From NCBI GenBank assembly GCA_035506335.1, contig DATJPN010000243.1, positions 1 through 28,294 on the forward strand: DNA of 28,294 bases, in the 5' to 3' direction. The stretch comes from DAIDKA01 sp035506335 (lineage in GTDB: Bacteria; Pseudomonadota; Gammaproteobacteria; Steroidobacterales; Steroidobacteraceae). Positions 16,641 to 24,441 of the stretch are shown here, piece after piece (position 1 is the stretch's first letter; every line of letters starts with the position of its first letter). The translations under genes were made by a program, and so were the position numbers. A model generated the notes under the pieces. It searched no databases and was not told the DNA's origin. It was given only the letters and a program-made list of their open reading frames with translations.

Positions 16641-17504
16641 TCAGCCCGGGGACGCCGGTGGCAATGGCCGGTCGCGCGGCACCGTCACGCGCAGCATGTC
16701 GATGCGGCGCCGGTCGACCCGCACGACTCGCGCCTCGAGTCCGGCGAGCGTCACCGCCTCGCCGCGGCGGGGCAGACGGCCGAGGGTCTTCATGACGAGG
16801 CCCGCGACCGTGTCGAAGTCCTCGTCCAGCAGCTGCGTGCCGAAGTATTCGTTGAACTCTTCCAGCCGCGTGACCCCGCGCACCGCGTACTGGTGTTCGG
16901 CCTCCTTGCGGATGTTCTGGTCGTCCTCTTCGATGTCGAACTCGTCGTCGATGTCGCCGACGATCTGCTCGATGACATCCTCGATGGTCACCAGCCCCGA
17001 CACCCCGCCGTATTCGTCCACGACGATCGCCATGTGATTGCGGTTGCGGCGGAACTCCTTGAGCAGCACGTTCAGGCGCTTGGACTCCGGCACGAAAACC
17101 GCCGGACGCATGTACTCGCGGATATCGAAGCGTTCCTTCTCCCCGGCCACGCACAGGCGCAGCAGGTCCTTGGCGAGCAGGATGCCGACGATGTCGTCAC
17201 GGTCATCGTCCATCACCGGAAAGCGCGAGTGCCCGCTTTCGATCACCCTTGCGAGGATGTCCGGCGCGGGCTCCTCGCGCCGCACGACCGCCATCTGCGC
17301 GCGCGGCACCATGATGTCGCGCACCTGCAGGTCGGCCACGTCGAGCACGCCCTGGAGCATCGCCACGGCTTCGGCGTCGATGAGGCCGTTGTCGCGCGCC
17401 TCGTGCATGCGCGCCACGAGCGCCTCGCGGTCGTGCGTCTCACCGGCCAGGGACTGGGTGATGCGGCGCAGCCAGCGCCCCGTGGTATTGCCGTCCTTGG
17501 ACAC
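16641..17504 (-). CDS. corC: CorC/YbeX CBS-domain protein
   Basis: A 287-residue soluble protein with a tandem CBS pair, about residues 60-185, containing VRDIMVPRAQM, SGHSRFPVMDDDRDDIVGILLAKDLL and the second-repeat VVDEYGGVSGLVTIEDVIEQIVGDI. A C-terminal CorC_HlyC domain ends in VVRVDRRRIDMLRV. The family is linked to Mg/Co efflux and, in E. coli, to ribosome function. The start is the GTG at 17504, directly abutting the ybeY stop (TGAGTG). It belongs to the miaB-ybeZ-ybeY-corC-lnt cluster. Confidence 0.95.
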   Translation of the reverse strand: MSKDGNTTGRWLRRITQSLAGETHDREALVARMHEARDNGLIDAEAVAMLQGVLDVADLQVRDIMVPRAQMAVVRREEPAPDILARVIESGHSRFPVMDDDRDDIVGILLAKDLLRLCVAGEKERFDIREYMRPAVFVPESKRLNVLLKEFRRNRNHMAIVVDEYGGVSGLVTIEDVIEQIVGDIDDEFDIEEDDQNIRKEAEHQYAVRGVTRLEEFNEYFGTQLLDEDFDTVAGLVMKTLGRLPRRGEAVTLAGLEARVVRVDRRRIDMLRVTVPRDRPLPPASPG

Positions 17505-18005
17505 TCAAAGACTCCGGTAGGGATTCCCGATGCCGAAGCGCTTCAGGAGCGCCACCTCGCGCCGCTCCATGCGCCGCGCGTCATCGTCCCGTTCATGGTC
17601 ATAGCCGAGCAGGTGCAGCGCGCCGTGGATCACCAGGTGCGCCCAATGCGCCTTCACGGTCTTGCGCTGCCGCCGCGCCTCCTCGCGCACGACGCTGGCG
17701 CAGATCACGAGGTCCCCGAGGGGCCGCGGGGAACGGCGCGCGCCGGTCGCGGTGTCCAGCAACGCGGGCACCGGGAACGAGAGCACGTTGGTGGGCCGGT
17801 CGCGACCGCGGTAGCGGGCATTCAGCCGCCGGCTCTCGGCCGCCTCGACCACCCGCACCGCGAGCTCGGAGCCTGCGGCGCGCCGGCCGAGCGCCGCGCT
17901 GGCCCAGTGGCGGATGTCGGCCACGGCCGGGGCCCAGTTGCGGGCGGTGCGCGTCACGTCCACCTGCAGGGGCGGACGCGGCGCACCGGCGGGCGGGGGC
18001 TTCAT
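17505..18005 (-). CDS. ybeY: rRNA maturation endoribonuclease YbeY
   Basis: A 166-residue metallohydrolase. The zinc-binding HGxxHLxGYDH motif places H127, H131 and H137 as ligands. Upstream is the conserved RPTNVLSFPVP segment and GDLVICASVV. YbeY is needed for 16S rRNA 3' end maturation and late 70S quality control. Its ATG overlaps the ybeZ stop (ATGA, 18002-18005), and its stop abuts the corC GTG, so translation of the three genes is probably coupled. Confidence 0.97.
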   Translation of the reverse strand: MKPPPAGAPRPPLQVDVTRTARNWAPAVADIRHWASAALGRRAAGSELAVRVVEAAESRRLNARYRGRDRPTNVLSFPVPALLDTATGARRSPRPLGDLVICASVVREEARRQRKTVKAHWAHLVIHGALHLLGYDHERDDDARRMERREVALLKRFGIGNPYRSL

Positions 18006-18949
18006 GGCGCGTCACCCCGCGCCTCATAGGCCTGCACGATGCGCTGCACGAGCGGGTGGCGCACCACGTCGCGGGCATCGAAGTAGGTGAACGACACGCC
18101 CGCGACCCCCTGCAACACACCCAGGGCATGGCGCAGGCCGGGGAGCTTGCCCTGCGGCAGATCGGTCTGGGTGACATCCCCGGTCACGACCGCGCGCGAG
18201 CCGAAGCCGATGCGCGTCAGGAACATCTTCATCTGCTCCGGCGTCGTGTTCTGCGCCTCGTCGAGAATGATGAAGGAGTCATTGAGCGAGCGGCCGCGCA
18301 TGAAGGCGAGCGGCGCCACTTCGATCACGTTGCGTTCGATGAAGCGGGCCACGCGGTCGAAGCCCAGCATCTCGTACAGCGCGTCATACATGGGCCGCAG
18401 GTAAGGATCGACCTTCTGCGTCAGGTCGCCGGGCAGGAACCCGAGGCGCTCGCCGGCCTCCACCGCGGGGCGCACCAGGACGATGCGCCGCACGCGCTCC
18501 GTCTGCAGCGCCTCCACCGCCGAGGCCACCGCGAGGTAGGTCTTGCCGGTGCCGGCCGGGCCCACGCCGAAGGTCAGGTCACTGACCCGGATCTGCTTGA
18601 GGTATTCACGCTGATTGGCGCCGCGGGCGCGGATCGCCCCGCGCTGGACCCGGATCGCCGGATCGGCGGTCTCGCCGCCGGCGGGTTGCTCGCCATCGCT
18701 CGTGCGCTCGTGCAGGGTCAGATGCACGCGATGCGGGGTCACCTCCTCGTCCTTGGACACGCGGAACAGCTCCCGCAGCGTGTCCTCGGCCTCCGGTGCG
18801 CGCTCGCCCACGACGCGAAAGGTCTCGCCGCGCCGATGCACCTCGACATTGAGGCGGTCTTCCACCAGTCGCAGGTTCTCGTCCAGTGGCCCGCACAGTT
18901 TCGCCAGCCGCACGTTGTCGGCGGGCTCGAGCTCGAACTCACGCTGCAT
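18002..18949 (-). CDS. ybeZ: PhoH-like ATPase YbeZ
   Basis: A 315-residue protein. The ATG at 18949 (MQREFELEP) is preferred; the frame extends to 18985 but would lengthen the overlap with miaB from 11 to 47 bases. An N-terminal KH-like region (residues 1-75) is followed by a RecA-fold ATPase with Walker A GPAGTGKTYLA (from residue 130), VRPAVEAGERLGFLPGD and Walker B FIILDEAQNTT, then TGDVTQTDLP. YbeZ interacts with YbeY in rRNA processing. The gene order miaB-ybeZ-ybeY is conserved across Proteobacteria. Confidence 0.96.
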   Translation of the reverse strand: MQREFELEPADNVRLAKLCGPLDENLRLVEDRLNVEVHRRGETFRVVGERAPEAEDTLRELFRVSKDEEVTPHRVHLTLHERTSDGEQPAGGETADPAIRVQRGAIRARGANQREYLKQIRVSDLTFGVGPAGTGKTYLAVASAVEALQTERVRRIVLVRPAVEAGERLGFLPGDLTQKVDPYLRPMYDALYEMLGFDRVARFIERNVIEVAPLAFMRGRSLNDSFIILDEAQNTTPEQMKMFLTRIGFGSRAVVTGDVTQTDLPQGKLPGLRHALGVLQGVAGVSFTYFDARDVVRHPLVQRIVQAYEARGDAP

Positions 18950-20273
18950 CGCGTACCTTGAGCCGTCCGCGCAGCGTGTGCGCACGCACTTCGGTGATCG
19001 CCACGTCGGCGAACCGGTTCATGAGGGATTCGGGACCCGCGAAGTTGACCCAGCGGTTGTTCTCGGTGCGCCCGGCCAGCTCGCGCGCGTCGCGGCGCGC
19101 GGGCCGGACCACGAGCACGCGCTGGGTGCTGCCGAGCATCCGTTCGCTGATGCCCCGTGCCTGGGCGTCGATCAGCGCCTGCAGCTCCTCGAGCCGCTGC
19201 TGCTTGCGCTCCTGCGGCACGTCATCCGGCAGGGAAGCGGCCGGCGTTCCCGGCCGGCGGCTGTAGAGGAAACTGTAGGACGCATCGAATCCCACGTCGC
19301 GGATCAGCTGCAGGGTGGCCGCGAAGTCACGTTCGGTTTCACCGGGAAAGCCGACGATGAAGTCCGAGGAGATGCTGATATCGGGGCGCACGGCGCGCAG
19401 CCGGCGGATGCGATCCTTGAATTCCAGAGCCGTGTACCCGCGCTTCATCAGCGCCAGCACCCGGTCCGAGCCGCTCTGCACGGGCAGGTGCAGGTGATTG
19501 GCGAGCTTCGGGACATTGGCGTAGGCCTCGATCAGGCTGTCCGTGAACTCCACCGGGTGCGAGGTGGTGAAACGGATGCGCTCGATGCCGCGGATGCCGG
19601 CCACGTGATGGATGAGGGTGGCCAGATCCACCGCGGCGCCGTCCATGGCGCCCGCGTAGGCGTTGACGTTCTGGCCGAGCAGCGTCACTTCGCGCACCCC
19701 CTGGCCGGCAAGCGTGCGCACCTCGGTCATGACGTCACCCAGCGGCCGGCTGATTTCCTCGCCCCGGGTGTAGGGGACGATGCAGAAGCTGCAGTAGCGG
19801 CTGCAGCCCTCCATGATGGACACGAAGGCCGAGGCGCCCTCGGCACGCGGTGGCGGCAGCTCGTCGAATTTCTCGATCGCCGGAAAACTGACATCGACGA
19901 CGCTGCGGCCGGTGCTGCGCAGCTGCGCGATCATTTCCGGCAGGCGATGCAGGGTCTGCGGGCCGAACACGAGGTCCACGCAGGGGGCACGGGCGATGAT
20001 GGCGCCAGCCTCCTGGCTCGCGACACAGCCGCCCACGCCGACGATGACGTGCGGCCGCGCGGCCTTGAGCGCGCGCCATTCCCCGAGCAGTGAATAGACC
20101 TTGTCCTCGGCCTTCTCGCGCACCGAGCAGGTATTCATGATGAGGACATCGGCCAGGGCGGCGTTGTCGGTGGGAACGAGGCCGGCACTGGCGTGCAGGA
20201 CATCCGCCATGCGCGCGGAGTCGTATTCGTTCATCTGGCAACCGAACGTCTTGATGAAATAGCGGCCGGACAT
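18939..20273 (-). CDS. miaB: tRNA-2-methylthio-N6-dimethylallyladenosine synthase MiaB
   Basis: A 444-residue radical SAM methylthiotransferase acting on i6A37 of tRNAs. The N-terminal UPF0004 domain supplies three cluster-binding cysteines, C12 (FGCQMNEYDS), C49 (MNTCSVREKA) and C83 (VGGCVASQ). The radical SAM CxxxCxxC motif is C157, C161 and C164 in EGCSRYCSFCIVPYTRG. A C-terminal TRAM domain ends the protein. It begins at ATG 20273 and is the first gene of the minus-strand run reaching to 10035. Its promoter should lie in the AT-rich divergent region shared with the HTH gene. Confidence 0.97.
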   Translation of the reverse strand: MSGRYFIKTFGCQMNEYDSARMADVLHASAGLVPTDNAALADVLIMNTCSVREKAEDKVYSLLGEWRALKAARPHVIVGVGGCVASQEAGAIIARAPCVDLVFGPQTLHRLPEMIAQLRSTGRSVVDVSFPAIEKFDELPPPRAEGASAFVSIMEGCSRYCSFCIVPYTRGEEISRPLGDVMTEVRTLAGQGVREVTLLGQNVNAYAGAMDGAAVDLATLIHHVAGIRGIERIRFTTSHPVEFTDSLIEAYANVPKLANHLHLPVQSGSDRVLALMKRGYTALEFKDRIRRLRAVRPDISISSDFIVGFPGETERDFAATLQLIRDVGFDASYSFLYSRRPGTPAASLPDDVPQERKQQRLEELQALIDAQARGISERMLGSTQRVLVVRPARRDARELAGRTENNRWVNFAGPESLMNRFADVAITEVRAHTLRGRLKVRDAA

Positions 20274-20365
20274 ACCTGGGTGGATCGTTGCGACAGGCGC
20301 GATTTTAACCGGCGGCGGGCACGGGGTGACCGAAAGGAGAAAATTTGCGTCTATGTGCTTAATAG

Positions 20366-20411
20366 TACCTTATAATACCCTATCCGATGGATAGTGTGGT
20401 ATTTTAAGGTA
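20366..20411. promoter_or_regulatory. Compound dyad with paired GGTA repeats enclosing a TATAAT box
   Basis: The left arm (20366-20379) is TACC-TTATAA-TACC. The right arm (20398-20411) is GGTA-TTTTAA-GGTA, its reverse complement at 13 of 14 positions. Between them lies a 6-bp inverted repeat, CTATCC (20380-20385) and GGATAG (20389-20394), with a GAT loop. Each arm holds two tetramers 10 bp apart, one helical turn. A perfect TATAAT (20371-20376) sits inside the left arm on the plus strand; a TAAAAT reads on the minus strand within the right arm (complement of 20401-20406). This AT-rich block stands out sharply from its surroundings and lies 37 bases before the HTH gene. I infer an operator for that regulator, possibly covering divergent promoters. 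Confidence 0.6.
20371..20376 (+). promoter_or_regulatory. Candidate -10 element for the HTH gene
   Basis: A perfect TATAAT inside the left arm of the dyad. No good -35 is seen at 16-18 bases; the nearest is TTGCGT (20345-20350), 20 bases away. Transcription would start near 20383 with a leader of about 65 bases. Confidence 0.4.
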
Positions 20412-20436
20412 TCTTGGATCACGGTGCTTGCACTGC

Positions 20437-20442
20437 AGAGGA
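20437..20442 (+). promoter_or_regulatory. Ribosome binding site of the HTH gene
   Basis: AGAGGA lies 6 bases before the ATG at 20449 and 9 bases before the adjacent ATG at 20452. This rules against the TTG at 20428, which lies upstream of it. Confidence 0.6.
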
Positions 20443-20448
20443 TCGTCC

Positions 20449-20934
20449 ATGATGACCCCGGAACCGACTCCGGCCCCGCTCCACGCGCGCACGCTCCTCA
20501 GCGTCGACCAGGTCGCCGGGATCCTCAAGCTGCATGTGCGTACGGTGCGCAACTACGTGCGCCAGGGCGCGCTCAGGGCGACGCGCATCGGCAAGCAGTA
20601 CCGGATCGACCTGGCGGACCTGGAGGCCTTCACGGGCCGGCCGGTGGAGAGCCACGACGAGCGGCTGCTCGCCCCGGGCACGCCGATACAGACCTCCTGC
20701 GTGTTTACCGTGGAAGGCGTCACGCCGGCGCTCGCGAGCCGCGTGAGCAACTCGCTGCTGGCCAGCGCCGGGGGTCCGCGCGCGCCCGGCCAGTGGCTCG
20801 CGGTGACCACGACCTATGAGGTGCAGTTCGACCGGCTGCGCATCCTGCTGGCCGCCGACCTCGCGACGCTGCGCAGCTACCTGGGGCTGATCGAGGCCGT
20901 GCTGGAGCGGCCCGAGGCCACCCCGGCGAGCTGA
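20449..20934 (+). CDS. Helix-turn-helix (excisionase/MerR-like HTH_17) regulator with unassigned C-terminal domain
   Basis: A 161-residue protein; it may start at the tandem ATG 20452 instead. Residues about 16-66 form a winged-helix DNA-binding domain of the excisionase type (LLSVDQVAGILKLHVRTVRNYV, ending KQYRIDLADLEAFTGRPV). Residues about 80-155 form a second domain with a strand-rich beginning (IQTSCVFTVEGVTP), a helix (LASRVSNSLLA), two strands around LAVTTTYEVQFDRLRILLAAD and a final helix. This resembles a small alpha/beta sensing or dimerisation module, but I cannot name its ligand. It has no transmembrane segment. It is divergent from miaB and convergent with ssb (13-base gap, no hairpin seen). 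It probably binds the upstream dyad and regulates itself. Confidence 0.8.
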   Translation: MMTPEPTPAPLHARTLLSVDQVAGILKLHVRTVRNYVRQGALRATRIGKQYRIDLADLEAFTGRPVESHDERLLAPGTPIQTSCVFTVEGVTPALASRVSNSLLASAGGPRAPGQWLAVTTTYEVQFDRLRILLAADLATLRSYLGLIEAVLERPEATPAS

Positions 20935-20947
20935 GGCTGGAACGCGC

Positions 20948-21433
20948 CTAGAAGGGAATATCGTCGTCGAAATCGTGCTCCGTGCTGCTCGCGGGGGCGT
21001 CGCTGAACTCCCCGCCGCTGCCGGCGCCGGTCGCGGCGCCGCCGCCACTGGCGGCACGACCCGGATCGCGCCCGCCACTGTGGCCGCCTCCCTGGCCGCG
21101 GCCGCCCAGCATCTGCATGTCATTGCCGACGATTTCGGTGGAGTAGCGGTCATTGCCGCTCTTGTCCTGCCACTTGCGGGTGCGCAGGCGGCCTTCGATG
21201 TACACCTGCGAGCCCTTCTTCAGGTACTCGGCGGCCACTTCGGCGGTGCGGCCGAACAGCACGACCGTGTGCCACTCGGTCTGTTCCTTCGCTTCCCCGG
21301 ACTGCTTGTCCTTCCAGCTTTCGGTGGTGGCGATGCGCAGATTCGCGATGCTGGAACCGGAAGGCAGGGCGCGCACTTCAGGATCCTGGCCGAGGTTACC
21401 GATGAGAATGACTTTGTTGATGCCGCGTGCCAT
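20948..21433 (-). CDS. ssb: Single-stranded DNA-binding protein
   Basis: A 161-residue SSB. The ATG at 21433 (MARGINKVILIGNLGQDPEVR) has GGAAGG 6 bases upstream, so the longer open frame to 21484 is rejected. An OB-fold occupies residues 1-105 with TEWHTVVLFGRTAEVAAEYLKKGSQVYIEGRLRTRKW. A Gly/Ser-rich linker follows, and the acidic tip DDDIPF recruits partner proteins. It is divergent from uvrA, a pairing found in many Proteobacteria. I see no LexA box in the shared 124-base region. Confidence 0.98.
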   Translation of the reverse strand: MARGINKVILIGNLGQDPEVRALPSGSSIANLRIATTESWKDKQSGEAKEQTEWHTVVLFGRTAEVAAEYLKKGSQVYIEGRLRTRKWQDKSGNDRYSTEIVGNDMQMLGGRGQGGGHSGGRDPGRAASGGGAATGAGSGGEFSDAPASSTEHDFDDDIPF

Positions 21434-21532
21434 GGCAGACCTTCCGGGTACGGGATGAGGAGTGCGAGTGTAGACGGACGGCACAGCCGATGCGACGGCG
21501 TATGCTTGTCGGTTCGTTCACTTTTGCCCGGG

Positions 21533-21546
21533 GCGGGAATTCCCGC
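21533..21546. repeat. Perfect 14-bp palindrome upstream of uvrA
   Basis: GCGGGAATTCCCGC is fully self-complementary and ends 11 bases before the uvrA ATG. It occupies the place where an SD would be expected, and no other SD is evident. It could be a protein-binding site or a chance G+C palindrome. Confidence 0.35.
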
Positions 21547-21557
21547 GACACGAGATC

Positions 21558-24389
21558 ATGCAGTACATCCGCATCCGCGGCGCCCGCACCCATAACCTGC
21601 GCAACATCGACCTGGACCTGCCGCGCGACCGTCTGATCGTCCTCACGGGCCTGTCCGGCTCCGGCAAGTCCTCACTCGCCTTCGACACCCTCTATGCGGA
21701 GGGGCAGCGCCGTTACGTGGAGTCCCTGTCGGCCTACGCGCGCCAGTTCCTCTCGATGATGGACAAGCCGGACGTGGACACCATCGAGGGCCTCTCGCCG
21801 GCCATCGCCATCGAGCAGAAGGCGACGTCGCACAATCCCCGCTCCACGGTCGGAACGGTCACCGAGGTCCATGATTACCTGCGGCTGCTGTTCGCGCGCG
21901 CCGGCACGGCGCGCTGCCCGGACCACGGCATCGATCTCACGGCCCAGACCGTCAGCCAGATGGTCGACCAGGTGCTGAAACTGCCGCAGGACACCCCCGT
22001 CGCCGTGCTCGCGCCGCTCGTCAGCGACCGCAAGGGCGAGCACGGCCAGGTGTTCGAGGATCTCTCGCGCCAGGGATTCGTGCGGGTGCGCATCGACGGC
22101 CGCCTGCACGAACTGGACGCGCGGCCGGAACTGGATCCGAAGCGCAAGCACAGCATCGAGGCCGTGGTGGACCGTCTGAAGGTCCGTCCCGACAGCGGCG
22201 CCCGGCTGGCCGAATCCTTCGAGACGGCGCTGCGCCTCGCGGACGGCCTCGCGCAGCTTCTCTACCTGCCCGGTGGCACCCTGTCAGGGCAGGAACCGGT
22301 GGTGTTCTCGAGCCGGCATGCCTGTCCGGTGTGCGGCTACAGCGTGCCGCCCCTGGAACCGAAGCTGTTTTCCTTCAACAATCCGGCCGGCGCCTGCCCG
22401 ACGTGCGATGGCCTCGGCGTCCGGCAGTTCTTCGATCCCCGGCTCATCATCACCAACGGCTCGCTGTCGCTCGCCACCGGTGCGGTGCGCGGGCGCGACC
22501 GCAACAACGTCCATTACATGGAGATCGTGGGGTCCCTGGCACGCCACTACGGATTCGACGTGGAGACGCCGTGGGAGGATCTGCCGCAGAAGATCCGCAA
22601 GGCCCTGCTGGAGGGCAGCGGCGGGGAGGCGATCGAATTCCGCCAGGCGCAGGCCAACGGCCGCATCGCGCGCAGGCGCCAGCCCTTCGAGGGCTTCGTG
22701 CCGTACATGGAGCGCCGCTACCGCGAGACCCAGTCGCCACGCGTCCGCGAAGAGCTCGCGAGGTACCTGGGGACGCAGCCGTGCCCGGAGTGTGCCGGCA
22801 CCCGCCTGAATCGCACGGCGCGGTTCGTGTTCGTCGGGCAGCACACCCTGCCGCAGATCGCCCACCTGTCCGTCGGCGCCGCACTCGAGGTCCTCGGCGA
22901 CCTCGACCTGACAGGCTGGCGGGCCGAGGTCGCCGCGCGCATCCTGAAGGACGTGCGCGACCGGTTGCGCTTCCTCAAGGACGTGGGCCTGGACTACCTC
23001 ACCCTCGATCGCAGCGCCGAGACGCTCTCGGGGGGCGAAGCGCAGCGCATCCGCCTCGCGAGCCAGGTGGGCTCGGGATTGACCGGCGTCATGTACATCC
23101 TCGATGAACCCTCGATCGGCCTGCATCAGCGCGACAACGCACGCCTGCTCGGCACGCTGGCCGCGCTGCGCGACACCGGCAATACGGTCATCGTCGTCGA
23201 GCACGACACCGAGGCGATCCTCGCCGCGGACCATGTCGTGGACCTCGGGCCCGGTGCCGGCGTGCACGGCGGCAGCATCGTCGCGAGCGGCGCGCCCGAT
23301 GAGATCAAGCGCAACCCCGCCTCCCTCACCGGCCAGTACCTGAGCGGCGCGCGGGCGATCGCGGTACCCGCGGAGCGTACGGCGCGCATTCCCGGCCGCA
23401 GCCTGCGCATCCTCGGCGCCACCGGCAACAACCTGCGCGACATCGACGTGGAGATTCCCCTGGCCCTGTTCACCTGCGTCACGGGTGTCTCGGGCTCGGG
23501 CAAGTCCACGCTGATCAACGACACGCTGTTCAATCATGCGGCCGCGCACCTGAACGGCACGCCGCGCGAGTCGGCGCCCTGCCGGCGGATCGAGGGTCTC
23601 GAACACATCGACCGGGTGATCGACATCGATCAGAGTCCGATCGGCCGCACGCCGCGCTCCAATCCCGCGACCTATACGGGGCTCTTCACGCCGCTGCGGG
23701 AGCTGTTCGCCGCCGTGCCCGAAAGCCGCGCGCGCGGCTACGACGCCGGACGCTTCAGCTTCAACGTCAAGGGCGGACGCTGCGAGGCCTGCGAGGGCGA
23801 CGGTGTCCTCAAGGTCGAGATGCACTTCCTCCCGGACGTCTATGTGCCGTGCGATGTCTGCAAGGGCCAGCGCTACAATCGCGAGACCCTCGAAATCCGC
23901 TACCGTGGCCGGAACATCCACGAAGTGCTGGAGATGACGGTCGAGGATGCGCTGCGGTTCCTCGCGAACGTGCCGACCGTCGCCGGGAAGCTCGCGACCC
24001 TGAATGACGTGGGGCTCTCCTACGTGCGCCTGGGCCAGAACGCCACGACGCTCTCGGGCGGCGAGGCCCAGCGGGTGAAGCTCGCGCGGGAACTGGCCAA
24101 GCGCGCCACGGGGCGCACGCTGTACATCCTGGACGAGCCGACGACCGGACTGCATTACGCCGACATCGAACAGCTGCTGCGGGTGCTGCACCGCCTGCGG
24201 GACGAGGGCAATACCGTCGTGGTGATCGAGCACAACCTCGATGTGATCAAGACCGCGGACTACCTGATCGACCTGGGTCCGGAGGGCGGCGCGGGCGGCG
24301 GTCAGGTCATCGCCACCGGAACGCCGGAGGCCGTCGCCGCCGTCCGGGGCTCCTTCACCGGCGCATACCTGAAGCCTATGCTTCGCTGA
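21558..24389 (+). CDS. uvrA: Excinuclease ABC subunit A
   Basis: A 943-residue protein (E. coli 940), the damage-recognition ATPase of nucleotide excision repair. There are two ABC ATPase modules: Walker A GLSGSGKSS at residues 31-39 and GVSGSGKST at about 640, signature LSGGEAQR twice, and Walker B VMYILDEPSIGLHQRD and TLYILDEPTTGLHYAD. Zinc-binding CxxC pairs include CPVCGY...CPTCDG in the first half and CEACEG...CDVCKGQRYN in the second. It starts at ATG 21558 (MQYIRIRGARTHNL), the canonical N-terminus. It is divergent from ssb. No SOS box of the CTGT-N8-ACAG type is seen upstream, so LexA control is not supported by the sequence. Confidence 0.98.
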   Translation: MQYIRIRGARTHNLRNIDLDLPRDRLIVLTGLSGSGKSSLAFDTLYAEGQRRYVESLSAYARQFLSMMDKPDVDTIEGLSPAIAIEQKATSHNPRSTVGTVTEVHDYLRLLFARAGTARCPDHGIDLTAQTVSQMVDQVLKLPQDTPVAVLAPLVSDRKGEHGQVFEDLSRQGFVRVRIDGRLHELDARPELDPKRKHSIEAVVDRLKVRPDSGARLAESFETALRLADGLAQLLYLPGGTLSGQEPVVFSSRHACPVCGYSVPPLEPKLFSFNNPAGACPTCDGLGVRQFFDPRLIITNGSLSLATGAVRGRDRNNVHYMEIVGSLARHYGFDVETPWEDLPQKIRKALLEGSGGEAIEFRQAQANGRIARRRQPFEGFVPYMERRYRETQSPRVREELARYLGTQPCPECAGTRLNRTARFVFVGQHTLPQIAHLSVGAALEVLGDLDLTGWRAEVAARILKDVRDRLRFLKDVGLDYLTLDRSAETLSGGEAQRIRLASQVGSGLTGVMYILDEPSIGLHQRDNARLLGTLAALRDTGNTVIVVEHDTEAILAADHVVDLGPGAGVHGGSIVASGAPDEIKRNPASLTGQYLSGARAIAVPAERTARIPGRSLRILGATGNNLRDIDVEIPLALFTCVTGVSGSGKSTLINDTLFNHAAAHLNGTPRESAPCRRIEGLEHIDRVIDIDQSPIGRTPRSNPATYTGLFTPLRELFAAVPESRARGYDAGRFSFNVKGGRCEACEGDGVLKVEMHFLPDVYVPCDVCKGQRYNRETLEIRYRGRNIHEVLEMTVEDALRFLANVPTVAGKLATLNDVGLSYVRLGQNATTLSGGEAQRVKLARELAKRATGRTLYILDEPTTGLHYADIEQLLRVLHRLRDEGNTVVVIEHNLDVIKTADYLIDLGPEGGAGGGQVIATGTPEAVAAVRGSFTGAYLKPMLR

Positions 24390-24406
24390 TCACACGCCCC
24401 AGGTCA

Positions 24407-24435
24407 TTGCAAATGCGAACCGTTCTCATCATAAT
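24407..24435 (+). promoter_or_regulatory. feoA promoter overlapped by a Fur-box-like operator
   Basis: TTGCAA (24407-24412) and CATAAT (24430-24435) are separated by exactly 17 bases and make a plausible sigma-70 promoter. Within it, 24409-24427 matches the classical 19-bp Fur consensus at 12 of 19 positions. It contains a 7-1-7 dyad, TGCGAAC-C-GTTCTCA (24414-24428), symmetric at 6 of 7 pairs. Fe-bound Fur here would cover the promoter and repress ferrous iron uptake. The predicted transcription start falls at or next to the feoA ATG (24442). Confidence 0.65.
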
Positions 24436-24441
24436 TGCCTC

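Noticed and set aside
15376..17037. 553-codon plus-strand frame opposite lnt and corC
   Set aside because: Shadow of two conserved genes; Arg/Gln/His-rich low-complexity product.
16624..17154. Upstream extension of the lnt frame giving a 679-residue protein
   Set aside because: It covers corC in another frame and encodes Arg/Gly-rich noise; the membrane region starts after the GTG at 16623.
20449..20934. The HTH protein as a phage excisionase
   Set aside because: No integrase, attachment site, phage genes or integration repeats are present nearby, and the protein has an extra C-terminal domain unlike short Xis proteins.
21512..21519. GTTC-GTTC as a LexA site of the GTTC-N7-GTTC type
   Set aside because: The repeats are directly adjacent with no 7-base spacer, so the match is not meaningful.
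22284..24233. 649-codon minus-strand frame opposite uvrA
   Set aside because: Shadow of uvrA; no recognisable domain and no independent start signals.
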